Origin: Chamaesiphon minutus PCC 6605
GTDB lineage: Bacteria; Cyanobacteriota; Cyanobacteriia; Cyanobacteriales; Chamaesiphonaceae
Length of the DNA stretch: 64,000 nt
Reading direction: 5' to 3'
Assembly (NCBI RefSeq): GCF_000317145.1
Contig: NC_019697.1
Span: 5,654,886-5,718,885, forward strand
In this document: positions 44,064-52,577 of the stretch, in pieces
Position numbering within the stretch: the first letter of the stretch is position 1
Layout of the letters: the number at the start of each line of letters is the position of its first letter
Notes under the pieces: model-generated
Seen by the model: the letters and a program-made list of their open reading frames with translations, nothing else
Databases searched by the model: none
What the model was told of the DNA's origin: nothing
Position numbers and translations under genes: made by a program

Positions 44064-44290
44064 TATATTCCTGTGCGGCTCCTCTTCGTAAACCCCCGAG
44101 ACTAGCTCGCTCAACGCCAGCCGATACACCTAATACCTGCTCATTGGACTCATGGAGTCTGCACTGCAATAGCAGGTATTAGGTGATATCGGCACAGTTA
44201 AGAGCGCGCTAGTGATGTGTGGCTAGACTAAACGCAAGGATGACGATCCATCATCCGGATTGCAAGTGGTATGCGCCGCACAGTCATATA
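44064..44290 (-). ncRNA. Retron msr-msd RNA locus (a1-msr-msd-a2)
   Basis: Read on the minus strand, toward the RT gene 50 bp further on. a1 at 44290-44275 (TATAT, two bases, CTGTGCGGC) is complementary to a2 at 44079-44064 with 14 of 16 pairs. After a1, msr contains a hairpin GCAA..GGATGA/TCATCC..TTGC. Then comes a very long msd hairpin at 44213-44101: a 21-bp main stem (44121-44141 with 44171-44192, one bulge), an outer stem 44101-44115 with 44197-44213, and an apical GACTC/GAGTC. The order a1, msr, msd, a2, RT is the hallmark of retrons. The branching G and the exact DNA ends cannot be placed by eye. Confidence 0.8.
44101..44213 (-). repeat. Long msd hairpin
   Basis: The two arms CCGATACACCTAATACCTGCT (44121-44141) and 44171-44192 are complementary apart from one bulged base. 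Outer pairs continue through AAC/GTT, CGCTC/GAGCG and ACTAGC/GCTAGT. It is one of the longest inverted repeats in the window and would be copied into DNA by the retron reverse transcriptase. Confidence 0.85.
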
Positions 44291-44460
44291 AATTTTAGTA
44301 CTCACGTACTGAATTAATTTTATCATGTCGATCGATAATTGCCAAGATCCAATTTAGCGACAGTGAATGCTCGATCGCACATCGCTGTCCTTGGGAAGTA
44401 TCTATTTCCTTCTCAGTATTAATTTAGACATTTAGATATAGTGAGTGAATAGTAGATAGC

Positions 44461-44558
44461 GATTCACGTAACTCTTACGGAGTGGCTACACCAACGTCGG
44501 GAAACCCGACGGCGATCCGCGCGACTGCCGATGTCAGCGGCGCGCGTTTCTTCGAGAC
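44461..44558. repeat. Dispersed repeat copy upstream of the retron
   Basis: Aligns in inverted orientation with 21794-21874, including gcgtaactc..acggagtggctac, the GTCGGGaaaCCCGAC hairpin and the gcgcg..ttcttcgagac end. It fills much of the gap between the retron RNA and the zinc-ribbon gene. The rest of 44291-44633 is AT-rich; AGTAC-tcac-GTACT at 44297-44310, just before a1, is a small palindrome. Confidence 0.6.
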
Positions 44559-44633
44559 AGTGGATAGTGGACAGATAGCAAACATTGCAGATCGAGATTA
44601 TCTATTTTTTTGTTGGCAAGAGAGTATCCACGA

Positions 44634-44816
44634 TTAATTGCGCCCGTAACTATCAAATCGGTGTTTGCAGGTGTGCTTTTGACACCGATAAGGGTAAACA
44701 TTTACCAATGCAAGCACACGTTCGCTAAAATGCACCCGCTGCGAGCGGATAACGTCAGTGCTGCCACACTTAGGGCATTTACGCTCTACTTGCGCTTTGG
44801 ATGAGTTAGAGATCAT
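44634..44816 (-). CDS. Small zinc-ribbon protein
   Basis: 60 residues. Two Cys pairs: RKCPKCGSTDVIRSQR near the start, and YRCQKHTCKHRFDSYGR near the end, with a hydrophobic stretch RVLALVNVYPY between. Such short zinc-ribbon proteins (CPxCGS...YPYRCxxC) are frequent in cyanobacteria and have no known function. It lies upstream of the retron RNA on the same strand, 343 bp away. A role as a retron partner is possible but nothing in the sequence shows it. Confidence 0.6.
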   Translation of the reverse strand: MISNSSKAQVERKCPKCGSTDVIRSQRVHFSERVLALVNVYPYRCQKHTCKHRFDSYGRN

Positions 44817-45003
44817 ATGAATAGACTATAGGTAGGTTGAGTATACACATAACATCCTATTGTAAACCGTCCAGATCTCACCTCCGTATGCTAAAAGTAT
44901 CAACAACGACGACCTTTTTTAGTCAATCGGATCGATCGCCGACCGATTGCTTGAAAAATAAGCATAATAGCGTAGTCGAACGAGCGTTAAATTTGCAGGT
45001 AAT

Positions 45004-45636
45004 TTAGAAGTAAGTATTGGCAAAAATGGCGGCTTGGGTACGATCGCGCAAATTCAACCGATTCAAGAGATTGGTAACGTGATTTTTGACCGTGCCTTCA
45101 GAAATATATAATACTTGGGCAATTTCGCGATTACTAGCACCTTTGGCGATTAGTTTTAAGACTTCGAGTTCTCGGGGTGTCAGTTCGTTGACTTCTGCTG
45201 GGAGTGCGGTAGTAGGTTTTGCCACTTGCCCTGACATGGCTTTAGCAAGCATTCCTGGTGCCAAATGAGTATAGCCACGATCTACTGCCCGAATAGCGGC
45301 GGCAATCTCTTCAGATGGGGTATCTTTGAGTAAGTAGCCTTTGGCACCATATTTAATCGCCGCAGCAACATAAGTATCGTCATCGAATGTTGTCAATACT
45401 AAAATATTGACCTTGGGAAACTGACGACAAATTTCTCTAGTGGCGGTGACGCCATCCATCACTGGCATCCGAATATCCATCAGAATGACATTTGGCGCAA
45501 GTGTTTTGGCACACTCGATCGCGACTTCGCCATTTTCAGCTTCGCCGACTACCTGCAAGTCAGGTTCGAGTTCTAGCAAAGCTTTCAAACCTTGCCGAAT
45601 CAAGTTTTGGTCGTCTACCAACAGCAATGTAATCAC
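45004..45636 (-). CDS. NarL/FixJ-type response regulator
   Basis: 210 residues. The receiver domain (MITLLLVDDQNLIRQGLKALLE; acceptor Asp54 in NVILMDIRMPVMDGV; Lys in GYLLKDTPSEE) is followed by a LuxR-type helix-turn-helix (LTPRELEVLKLIAKGASNREIAQVLYISEGTVKNHVTNLLNRL). It is an orphan: no kinase gene adjoins it, although the hybrid kinase at 40849 is 2.6 kb away on the same strand. Target genes are unknown. Confidence 0.9.
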   Translation of the reverse strand: MITLLLVDDQNLIRQGLKALLELEPDLQVVGEAENGEVAIECAKTLAPNVILMDIRMPVMDGVTATREICRQFPKVNILVLTTFDDDTYVAAAIKYGAKGYLLKDTPSEEIAAAIRAVDRGYTHLAPGMLAKAMSGQVAKPTTALPAEVNELTPRELEVLKLIAKGASNREIAQVLYISEGTVKNHVTNLLNRLNLRDRTQAAIFANTYF

Positions 45637-45979
45637 AATCTAAATGGCGATGTAGTTAAATGGCAGCGAGATTGGGGAGCATTCGCAGTGTTATCCCCAT
45701 CTAATTAAGGAATAGCATCGGGAGCTTCGCCAAGCGCATCAACCGGGGCATCTTTGCGATTGGCGTCGTGGCTTGAAAGGCTTGACGAGCCTACCGATAT
45801 CCGCACTAAAGACTTTTATACCTTTACGGAATCAGGTATGGTTAAAATGTAGTGAATAACAGATCTTAATAAGCTCTAGATAAACTTAACATCAAAAAAG
45901 TTCCTAGCAGTTATCAAGTTACTTACATTAATTAATATACTAATTACCAAACCCCATCACACAGCACAGGAGCGCAATT
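45637..45979. other. 343-bp divergent spacer
   Basis: Between the minus-strand response regulator and the plus-strand 197-residue protein gene. It is AT-rich toward the right and contains GATCG palindromes. CACAGGAGCGCAA at 45963-45975, just before the ATG at 45980, holds a good ribosome binding site. No gene or terminator seen. Confidence 0.5.
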
Positions 45980-46573
45980 ATGTCATTCAATTCTCAACCC
46001 GATCGCGACCATATTTCAGTAGCTGAAGCAGAATTAATGGATTGCCTCCTTAGCTCATCTACTGTCAACTATCCGTGGAATCCTGCCGATCCCGAAACTG
46101 CCGAATACTACACCCGATCGGATAATGATTTCAGTTTAGATGATTGGTCGGATGCTGAGATCGGCCAGAAGTCGCAATCTTTTTTTGCGAGCATTCAGTC
46201 TTGTTGGGGTACAGTTAGTGAAGAAGCACGAGTTAACCCACTAGCTGCACTGACAAGTAAATTTGGGGCTAGAGTGCCCCAACAATGGTTGGCACAGATT
46301 GCGGCGAATGTCAGCAATTTGGCACCTGCGGGCAACCTCGAACCTGTCGAGCAGTTAGTTCAATCGGTGCGAGGTTTACTCTCGAATTGGGAAGTTGATG
46401 ATTTGTTGGTGATGGCGCGTCCTTACGCGTATGCAATGCGTTGTAATCCTGGCGTTGACGATCCCGACAATATCGTCAGACCCTTAGAATGGGCAGAATT
46501 ATCCGAGCTAGAACGTGCAAAACTGACCATTCTCGTCGCTCAATACGCGATCGATTCATCTAATTGTGACTAA
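45980..46573 (+). CDS. Conserved hypothetical protein
   Basis: 197 residues, soluble and acidic. An N-terminal ELMDCLLSSSTVNYPWNPADPETAEYY is followed by a helical region, FFASIQSCWG, then LAALTSKFGARVPQQWLAQIAANVSNLAPAGNLEPVEQLVQSVRGLLSNWEVDDLLVMARPYAYAMR and a final RAKLTILVAQYAID. I do not recognise the family; the regular spacing of hydrophobic residues suggests an all-helical fold. AGGAG stands eight bases before the ATG. No operon partner. Confidence 0.7.
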   Translation: MSFNSQPDRDHISVAEAELMDCLLSSSTVNYPWNPADPETAEYYTRSDNDFSLDDWSDAEIGQKSQSFFASIQSCWGTVSEEARVNPLAALTSKFGARVPQQWLAQIAANVSNLAPAGNLEPVEQLVQSVRGLLSNWEVDDLLVMARPYAYAMRCNPGVDDPDNIVRPLEWAELSELERAKLTILVAQYAIDSSNCD

Positions 46574-46701
46574 ACTCAAACAGTTACAGTCTCCTAGTAG
46601 TCTACGGCGTAAATAAGATTACTATTTTGTGGGGAGCGGGGAAAGAAATGGTTGGTTAATTTCTGCCGCATAATACTAGTATCTTCAGTATAAAAATTAG
46701 C

Positions 46702-48120
46702 TTATGCCAAAGACAAATCGATAATCTGTTGTGGTGGCAAATCGCTAAATAAGTCTGTAAAGTGGCGAATTTTATTTTCGATTTCGACCCATTCTTCTGC
46801 CGATTGAGAGCCGCGAACGATCCCGGCACCTGCAAATAAGAATAAGCGATCGCGATCGATCGCCCCAGAGCGAATCGCGACGGCAAATTCGACATCATCA
46901 TATCCCACCCAGCCCACAGGCGCAGCATACCAGCCTCGATCGAAGGGTTCGAGTTCTTGAATAAGTTTTAAAGCGGGAGCGCGGGGAAAACCACCTACCG
47001 CTGGGGTGGGATGTAATTTGGGCAAGATATCGGCATCAGTCAGATGCGATCTCAACAGCCCCTGGCATTGTGTATATAAATGCTGAACTTTATTGAGCTT
47101 GAGAATTGCCGATTCATCATCGATCGTCACGGAATGGCATAATTCTGTTAAAACTCCACGTAAGTTGGTGACAACTAATTCGTGCTCGTGAATATCTTTA
47201 AGTGAAGTACGTAAATTATCACCTAACTCGCGATCGATGGTTGCGGATGTCCCCCTCTGGCGCGTTCCAGCGATCGCTTCTGTTTTTAATAATCGATCTG
47301 CACGGGAATAAAGTCGTTCGGGAGAAGTCCCGATAAATGCAGTAGTCGGAGCGATTTGAAAACAAAAATGATAACTATGCGGATTGTGTGGCTTGAGCGA
47401 TCTTAATAATAATTGGGGCTGTAAATTGTGAGTAAAGGTGAGCGTCGATCGTCTAGCAAGGACGATTTTATCGAGATTTAGTTCGTTGAATTTGGCTAAG
47501 GCTAATTCGATATTGCGTTGCCACTGGACGCGATTGGGTCGATCTAAGCGAGCGATCTGTAATGGTAATTCTGGCGGTAATTCTGGTTGGGTAAAATCAA
47601 GTCGAGCTAATTCATCTAAAATCATAGTTAACTCTGTCTCCCAGAGTTCATTACCAAGATTCGGGAACGCATTTAGCGTAAGATTACAGGCAAAAAAAGT
47701 TTCTAAACCCCTTACTAAAACCTCGAATCGCGGTACGACAAACCGATAATTCCCAAATAATTCCCAAATAGGCGATATCGATCTGCTTTGACTAAAACCG
47801 ATGCCCCCATAATACCTAGCCTGGGGGAATAACGACGACAAACTTTGCCTTAATTGGCCGAAAATATCTGGATAATCGATCGGACAATCTCCAGCAATAG
47901 TCGCGACTGTACCCACTCCAGCCATCGTAAAATCACCCTGACGATCGCACCAATAAGTTTTCACATCTGACTTTTGTCGTGCCAGCCAACTTAGCGGTTC
48001 GAGGGTGGAAATTTGCACTTCTATCCGCAAGATCTTCCCAGCCATTTCTGGAGGGAGATCGATAAGATCGTACTTAAAAAAGTTTTGAACCTGGGTGGCG
48101 ATCGTCAGATAATGATCCAT
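46702..48120 (-). CDS. menF: Isochorismate synthase
   Basis: 472 residues of the chorismate-binding family. The C-terminal catalytic domain (~205-460) shows KIVLARRSTLTF, IGTSPERLYSR, the signature TEAIAGTRQRGTS, HEHELVVTNLRGVL, LHPTPAVGGFPRAPAL and WVGYDDVEFAVAIRSG. It converts chorismate to isochorismate, the first step toward phylloquinone in cyanobacteria. menaquinone-type cluster partners are not adjacent. The gene downstream side reaches 46702; the DUF502 gene begins just upstream on the same strand (stop 48127), so the two may be co-transcribed. Confidence 0.93.
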   Translation of the reverse strand: MDHYLTIATQVQNFFKYDLIDLPPEMAGKILRIEVQISTLEPLSWLARQKSDVKTYWCDRQGDFTMAGVGTVATIAGDCPIDYPDIFGQLRQSLSSLFPQARYYGGIGFSQSRSISPIWELFGNYRFVVPRFEVLVRGLETFFACNLTLNAFPNLGNELWETELTMILDELARLDFTQPELPPELPLQIARLDRPNRVQWQRNIELALAKFNELNLDKIVLARRSTLTFTHNLQPQLLLRSLKPHNPHSYHFCFQIAPTTAFIGTSPERLYSRADRLLKTEAIAGTRQRGTSATIDRELGDNLRTSLKDIHEHELVVTNLRGVLTELCHSVTIDDESAILKLNKVQHLYTQCQGLLRSHLTDADILPKLHPTPAVGGFPRAPALKLIQELEPFDRGWYAAPVGWVGYDDVEFAVAIRSGAIDRDRLFLFAGAGIVRGSQSAEEWVEIENKIRHFTDLFSDLPPQQIIDLSLA

Positions 48121-48126
48121 GGGTGA

Positions 48127-48861
48127 CTATAAGATTTGTGAGTTATCCTCCCGATCGTTCATGGGGGTAGGTAACGCACTAGTCATTGAGGGAGCGACTA
48201 CAGGTGTTGAGTTAGAATTCAAAGCTGCGGTGACATTCCCCGGATTGACAATCCCGCCCGAAATAATTACTTTAAAAGCATCTTCGATCGACATGCTCAG
48301 ATCCATTACATCGCCTTCAGCTACTACCGCGTACCAACCTGTAGCGGGATTGGGTGTAGTGGGAATAAATAGATTTAGCATTCGCTGTGGCATCTGCGAC
48401 TGAATTTCACCATCGAGCGTCCCCGTGACAAATGCTAGTGCCCAAATTCCCCGGCGTGGATATTCTACAAGTACTACTCGACGAAACTTGCTACCCGAAT
48501 CTCGTAGTAGAGTTTCTAGCAATTGCTTGAGTGTCTTATAAACAGCTCCAGCAAGGGGAATTGCCTGGACTAATCGTTCGCCGACATCCAATAGCCACTT
48601 ACCCGCAATGTTACGAGCCATCAATCCGATCAGCAAGATTGTCAACAATGGTGCTGTCAATCCCACCAATAGGTTTAACACAGCCACCAGCACTGGATGC
48701 AGTCCGTCGAAAGGATTGATCTGCTTGGGAATGCGTGTCAAAAAGTTGACTACCCATGTCGCCACATTGATCGACAGCCAAATTGTAGTCGCAAGTGGGA
48801 TCGCGACTAGCAGCCCAGCAATTAAATCATTTTTTAAGTCCTGCTTGAAATGTTGGAACAC
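48127..48861 (-). CDS. DUF502 family membrane protein
   Basis: 244 residues. KQDLKNDLIAGLLVAIPLATTIWLSINVATWVVNFL is the first membrane helix, and VAVLNLLVGLTAPLLTILLIGLMARNIAGKWLLDVGERLVQAIPLAGAVYKTLKQLLETLL the second plus the conserved cytoplasmic or lumenal helix. FRRVVLVEYPRRGIWALAFVTGTLDG, FIPTTPNPATGWYAVV and MSIEDAFKVIISGGIVNP complete the DUF502 pattern. The function is unknown; plant homologues interact with membrane proteins. It lies 6 bp upstream of menF. Confidence 0.9.
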   Translation of the reverse strand: MFQHFKQDLKNDLIAGLLVAIPLATTIWLSINVATWVVNFLTRIPKQINPFDGLHPVLVAVLNLLVGLTAPLLTILLIGLMARNIAGKWLLDVGERLVQAIPLAGAVYKTLKQLLETLLRDSGSKFRRVVLVEYPRRGIWALAFVTGTLDGEIQSQMPQRMLNLFIPTTPNPATGWYAVVAEGDVMDLSMSIEDAFKVIISGGIVNPGNVTAALNSNSTPVVAPSMTSALPTPMNDREDNSQIL

Positions 48862-48949
48862 AAATCTCCGACTTGAGAGTACGATCGGTCACGTTTAGAC
48901 TCGTCTATTCATACTATACAAAGCTTTGTCCCATCTGGGGAGGGGGAAG

Positions 48950-48985
48950 GGTGGATGGGTGGATGGGTGGATGGGTGAATGGGTA
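48950..48985 (+). repeat. (GGATGGGT)n array
   Basis: Four to five tandem GGTGGATG units in the spacer between the DUF502 gene and the HpsJ-like gene. The complementary motif appears at 19092-19180, and shorter runs near 12240 and 17125. Confidence 0.75.
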
Positions 48986-49037
48986 GCCGCTCACACTCAA
49001 GCCGAAAGCCTAATCCCGATCCCCTCATCCCGATCCC

Positions 49038-49772
49038 CTACTTCAGTACGCGTCGGAGTCCCATCCAGCCGATAGTGGTGTAGGCGATTGCTAGTGGCAA
49101 ACTAGTTAAACTAGTGCGGATGCCAGTTTGTAAGACTTCATTGCTGACTTGAGCTTGGGCTTTTTGCTTCTCTTTGTCCAACTGTTTGACGATATTATCG
49201 ACTTCTTGAGCGAGTTTTTTGGGGTCATTGAGGAGCAATTGCAGATTGCCTCTGGTAGTTTTGAGATCGTTAGCAGCTTGACCTTGAACTCTCCCGCTTT
49301 TAATCTCTGCATCGATCGCGGTAATCTGTTGTTGAATTTTATCTTTATTTTGGGATTTGACCTCAGCTTTTCTTTGAGCGACCGTATCATCGATCGTTTT
49401 GAGTTTTTGATTTTGGAGCGTGGTAGTAGTCAGTAGTTGAAAGGGAATAATCATCAAAAAAATCAAGCCCAACAAACTAGATAACGAAAAAACACCGATT
49501 CTCCAGCCATTGCCTCTGCTACCGCCATCTTCTGTCGAAACAATCTCGATCCAGTCACCGATGGCGATAAAAGCAATCCCGACTAAAGGTAATAAGCCGC
49601 GCTGGGCGAGTTGACTAGTTGCCATCAGCCACCACTGAGTTGGATCGGCTCCCACACTTTCGGGCACAAACAAAAGTGTAAATACCAGATCGATTGGTAA
49701 GGACAGAATCAATACTACACCTGCGGTTTTGAGCGCGAGGGGAGTCAAAAAACTACTGACGGTAGGTTGCAT
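49038..49772 (-). CDS. HpsJ-like membrane protein
   Basis: 244 residues. Two N-terminal membrane helices (~12-35, 57-76) and one at ~98-116 (FSLSSLLGLIFLMIIPFQLL) are followed by a long basic coiled coil (~125-215, rich in Lys/Gln/Asp) and a C-terminal membrane helix with SLTSLPLAIAYTTIGWMGLRRVL. This layout matches HpsJ of the hormogonium polysaccharide locus, a membrane protein with coiled coil. The match is by architecture and the C-terminal motif; the polysaccharide role in this organism is an inference. Hps-like pseudopilins at 3.5-6.1 kb are compatible. Confidence 0.6.
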   Translation of the reverse strand: MQPTVSSFLTPLALKTAGVVLILSLPIDLVFTLLFVPESVGADPTQWWLMATSQLAQRGLLPLVGIAFIAIGDWIEIVSTEDGGSRGNGWRIGVFSLSSLLGLIFLMIIPFQLLTTTTLQNQKLKTIDDTVAQRKAEVKSQNKDKIQQQITAIDAEIKSGRVQGQAANDLKTTRGNLQLLLNDPKKLAQEVDNIVKQLDKEKQKAQAQVSNEVLQTGIRTSLTSLPLAIAYTTIGWMGLRRVLK

Positions 49773-49892
49773 AGTCTAAGTTATGGAGATGTTAAGATCG
49801 TCACTCCGATCGAGGAGTGAAGGGTAAATGCTTAGTGGAGGAACTAAAAATCTAGATTATCTTGTTTTGGGGAAGTTCCCATCGATTTGCTA

Positions 49893-49930
49893 GCGCAACG
49901 CTTCTGCGGAGGCAGAGGCTACGCCAACGC
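49893..49930. repeat. Dispersed repeat copy
   Basis: Read on the minus strand, gcgttggcgtagcctctgcc followed by tccgcagaagcgttgc, a variant of the 398/6323 family with an internal hairpin (GCCTCTGCC/GGCAGAGGC). It lies between the HpsJ-like gene and pgl. Confidence 0.6.
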
Positions 49931-49990
49931 GAACGACCCCATATCTGGCCTAAAATCTAATTATTCAGTTTATCTGCTATTCCGATTGTT

Positions 49991-50719
49991 ATGACGCACG
50001 AAGTTCTGATTTATCCCGACAGGCAGGCATTAGTGGCGGCGGCTTTTGACTTGATGGTGGCCCGGATTCATACGGCGGTTGACGAGCGTCAGCGGTGTAC
50101 GATTGCCTTATCTGGCGGTTCGACTCCGCAACCATTGTACGCGGCTCTGGCTCAAGCCGACTTACCTTGGGATCGAATTCAGATTTATTGGGGCGACGAA
50201 CGCTATGTGCCCCCTAGTCATCCCGACAGCAACTATGGGATGACCAAACGAATCTGGCTCGACGTTGCTCCCATTCCCGCTGCGAATATCCATCCCATGC
50301 CCACAAATTTTGCCGATCCCCAAGCTGCGGCGGCGGAGTACGATCGCCAGATTTTGGCCGATTTTGGGCTAGAAGCTGGGTCGATGCCCGCTTTCGATTT
50401 GATTCTCTTGGGGATGGGAGATGATGGGCATACTGCCTCGTTATTCCCCCATACAGCCGCTTTATCCGTCCGCGATCGATTGGTAACTGTCGGCGAAAAG
50501 GATGGGCAACCCCGGATCACTTTTACTTATCCTCTCATCGATCGGGCGCGGAGCACGATCTTCCTAATTTCTGGAGCTAGCAAGCAAAGTGCGCTGGGCG
50601 AAATCTTCGCACCGACAGGCGATGCCACTATTTACCCAGCACGCGGCATTCAACCTCAAGGCGAACTCCTGTGGCTGCTAGATGCCGATGCAGGCAAGGA
50701 CTTGGCGATCGCCTGCTAA
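49991..50719 (+). CDS. pgl: 6-phosphogluconolactonase
   Basis: 242 residues of the glucosamine-6-phosphate isomerase/6-phosphogluconolactonase family. IALSGGSTPQPLYAAL, IQIYWGDERYVPPSHPDSNYGM, and FDLILLGMGDDGHTASLFPHTAAL (catalytic Asp/His) identify the lactonase branch. It opens 6-phosphogluconolactone in the oxidative pentose phosphate pathway. Length is normal; the start is the ATG at 49991. zwf and opcA are not adjacent. Confidence 0.95.
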   Translation: MTHEVLIYPDRQALVAAAFDLMVARIHTAVDERQRCTIALSGGSTPQPLYAALAQADLPWDRIQIYWGDERYVPPSHPDSNYGMTKRIWLDVAPIPAANIHPMPTNFADPQAAAAEYDRQILADFGLEAGSMPAFDLILLGMGDDGHTASLFPHTAALSVRDRLVTVGEKDGQPRITFTYPLIDRARSTIFLISGASKQSALGEIFAPTGDATIYPARGIQPQGELLWLLDADAGKDLAIAC

Positions 50720-50907
50720 AGTGACAACACATTGCCGTCGCCCACCCCTAACTCTGGTAAAATCGAAACAGTATAGGCACTTGTAACTTAAAATCTGCGG
50801 TTTTGACGATCGTCAGATCGATACTGTAAATATAAGTTAAGCGATCGCCACTTAAAATTACATTTTGACGATCGTCAATCCCAATGATTAATACCAGTCT
50901 TTGAAGA

Positions 50908-51003
50908 GTTAACATCTAATTTTCACGATCGTCTGTCCGAACTGTAAACACGACAAAAGTTAACATCTAATTATGATCGTCTGTCCAAACTGTAAACACG
51001 ACA
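50908..51003 (+). repeat. Partial tandem duplication at the start of the zinc-ribbon/FHA gene
   Basis: gttaacatctaatt at 50908 recurs at 50959 (51-bp period), and cgatcgtctgtcc.aactgtaaacacgacaa in the first copy repeats the gene's first codons. In the first copy an ACG stands where the start codon would be and the reading frame stops after twelve codons. Confidence 0.7.
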
Positions 51004-51749
51004 ATCCGGAAGGAGCGACTAATTGCGAAGCTTGCTATACCGCCTTGCCAGCTACTAAAGCTTGTCCGAACTGTGGGGCATCGATTCAATTAGATGCGAC
51101 ATTTTGCGGACAATGCGGTCATAATCTCAAATCCCCGGCTCCATCATCGCCGATTTTACTACCGCCACCCGACCCGGTCGAGGCTGCTGGTACACCCACT
51201 GCCAGTGTCGGTCTACCACCTACAGTGTTGACTCCAGACGCTGATATTTTTGCACTGCCTAACAATCCTGCACCTCCCACTGTTGCCAGCGTTGTCCCGG
51301 AAGCCACAACTCCGACTGTTGAAGCCGTAGTACCCCCAGCAGCAGATCCAGAAGAGCTAGCTGCCGCCATCCCCCCACAGCCAGAAGAACCAGCCGCCGC
51401 AATCGCGCCGCCGCCGATCGTAACTTATCAATTGCTGCATTTGCAAACCAATACAATCTTACAAATACCGCCACAGTTAGAAGTCGTTCACTTGGGCAAA
51501 CCTAACGATCTCGTGGCTCCAGATATCGATGTGTCGAGTTTCCCCTGTGCTGAGGTCGTCTCGCGAGTTCATGCAAATATTCGCGTCGAAGAAGACCGTT
51601 ATTACATCGAAGATGTCGGCAGTGCCAATGGCACTTATATCAACCACAATGTTTTAGCCAAGGGCAACCGACATGCTTTGCGCTCTGGAGATCGCATTGG
51701 CTTGGGTAAAGGCGATTTAGTCACATTTATCTTTCAAGCTACGGAATGA
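50973..51749 (+). CDS. Zinc-ribbon and FHA domain protein
   Basis: 258 residues. Two zinc ribbons at the N-terminus (CPNCKHDNPEGATNCEAC, CPNCGASIQLDATFCGQC) are followed by a disordered Pro/Ala/Val-rich linker (~55-155) and an FHA domain (~160-258: VHLGKPNDLVAPDIDVSS, VVSRVHANIRVEEDRYYIEDVGSANGTYINH). FHA domains bind phosphothreonine, so the protein is likely part of a Ser/Thr kinase pathway. A second FHA gene follows at 52205. The first codons are duplicated just upstream. Confidence 0.9.
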   Translation: MIVCPNCKHDNPEGATNCEACYTALPATKACPNCGASIQLDATFCGQCGHNLKSPAPSSPILLPPPDPVEAAGTPTASVGLPPTVLTPDADIFALPNNPAPPTVASVVPEATTPTVEAVVPPAADPEELAAAIPPQPEEPAAAIAPPPIVTYQLLHLQTNTILQIPPQLEVVHLGKPNDLVAPDIDVSSFPCAEVVSRVHANIRVEEDRYYIEDVGSANGTYINHNVLAKGNRHALRSGDRIGLGKGDLVTFIFQATE

Positions 51750-52204
51750 GCCGCCGAGAGCTGTAAATCTGTGGTATCAAATTAGCTAGTTTTTGTATAT
51801 ACTTTTCTGGGGAGCTGAAATAAAGCTCGAGAGCACAGTTGCTGTATATCTGTGTGATGAACCCGATCGGGTATTAACTAATTTTCAATTTTGGCTCCCC
51901 CGAACGGGTAAATTACTTTCTAATAATTTATTTTATCGGCATAATTTTTGCGACGGTTGCCTCGATCGCCTATCCTATCTCCATCGCGAAGTTTCTCCGA
52001 ACACCCAATCGACTGAGGACGAGTCGCGATCGCCTGAAGTGTACAGAAATTATTTGTAGTATTATCTCAACCACTTTCATTATGCATTACTAGTCAGCCA
52101 TAATTAGATCGCTAGCCACTATCATTGTTAAATCTGCTTAGTTTCGTGCTACTGGATCTTCGATCTCAAACTGCGTCATTTACCGCTTACCAGCAACTAT
52201 TCAA
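51750..52204. other. 455-bp spacer between the two FHA genes
   Basis: No supported gene. An 88-codon open frame at 51793-52059 has no recognisable domain, an ordinary amino-acid composition for random AT-rich DNA, and no ribosome binding site I can see, so I do not call it. No clear terminator either. Confidence 0.5.
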
Positions 52205-52528
52205 ATGCCATCCGCGCTCGTCTTAAGTCTGCTCAATTCAGTTCCCGTACAAAGTTGGACGTTCGGTGGTGAAGATGTTATCCGTATCGGACGGGCAACC
52301 GATAACCACGTAGTGCTATTTAGTGCAGTTGTCTCTCGACATCACGCTCAATTGCAGTGGAGCGAAGAGAATGGTTGGCAACTGCAAAATATCAGCCCGA
52401 ATGGAACTTACCTAGACGGTACGGCGATTAAGGAAGTAGCTGTCACAGATGGCATGGTCATTCGCCTAGCAACTTCCGGTCCCAAAATTCAAATTAAAGT
52501 GAATGTAGGTCTTGGCGAGGCAGGTTGA
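52205..52528 (+). CDS. Single-domain FHA protein
   Basis: 107 residues, essentially only an FHA domain: VIRIGRATDNHVVLFSAVVSRHHAQLQWSEENGWQLQNISPNGTYLDGTAI. The phosphopeptide-binding residues R-x, SRxH and NxT are all present. It may act as an adaptor in phosphothreonine signalling. Its neighbour, 455 bp upstream, is the zinc-ribbon FHA protein, which suggests a shared pathway but no tight operon. It is convergent with dnaN. Confidence 0.88.
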   Translation: MPSALVLSLLNSVPVQSWTFGGEDVIRIGRATDNHVVLFSAVVSRHHAQLQWSEENGWQLQNISPNGTYLDGTAIKEVAVTDGMVIRLATSGPKIQIKVNVGLGEAG

Positions 52529-52577
52529 AGGGACGATGGGGCTAGATGTAACGAATAATTAGGTAAGATGTTTGATG

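Noticed and set aside
51793-52059. 88-codon open frame between the FHA genes
   Set aside because: No visible ribosome binding site, no domain, no conserved pattern.
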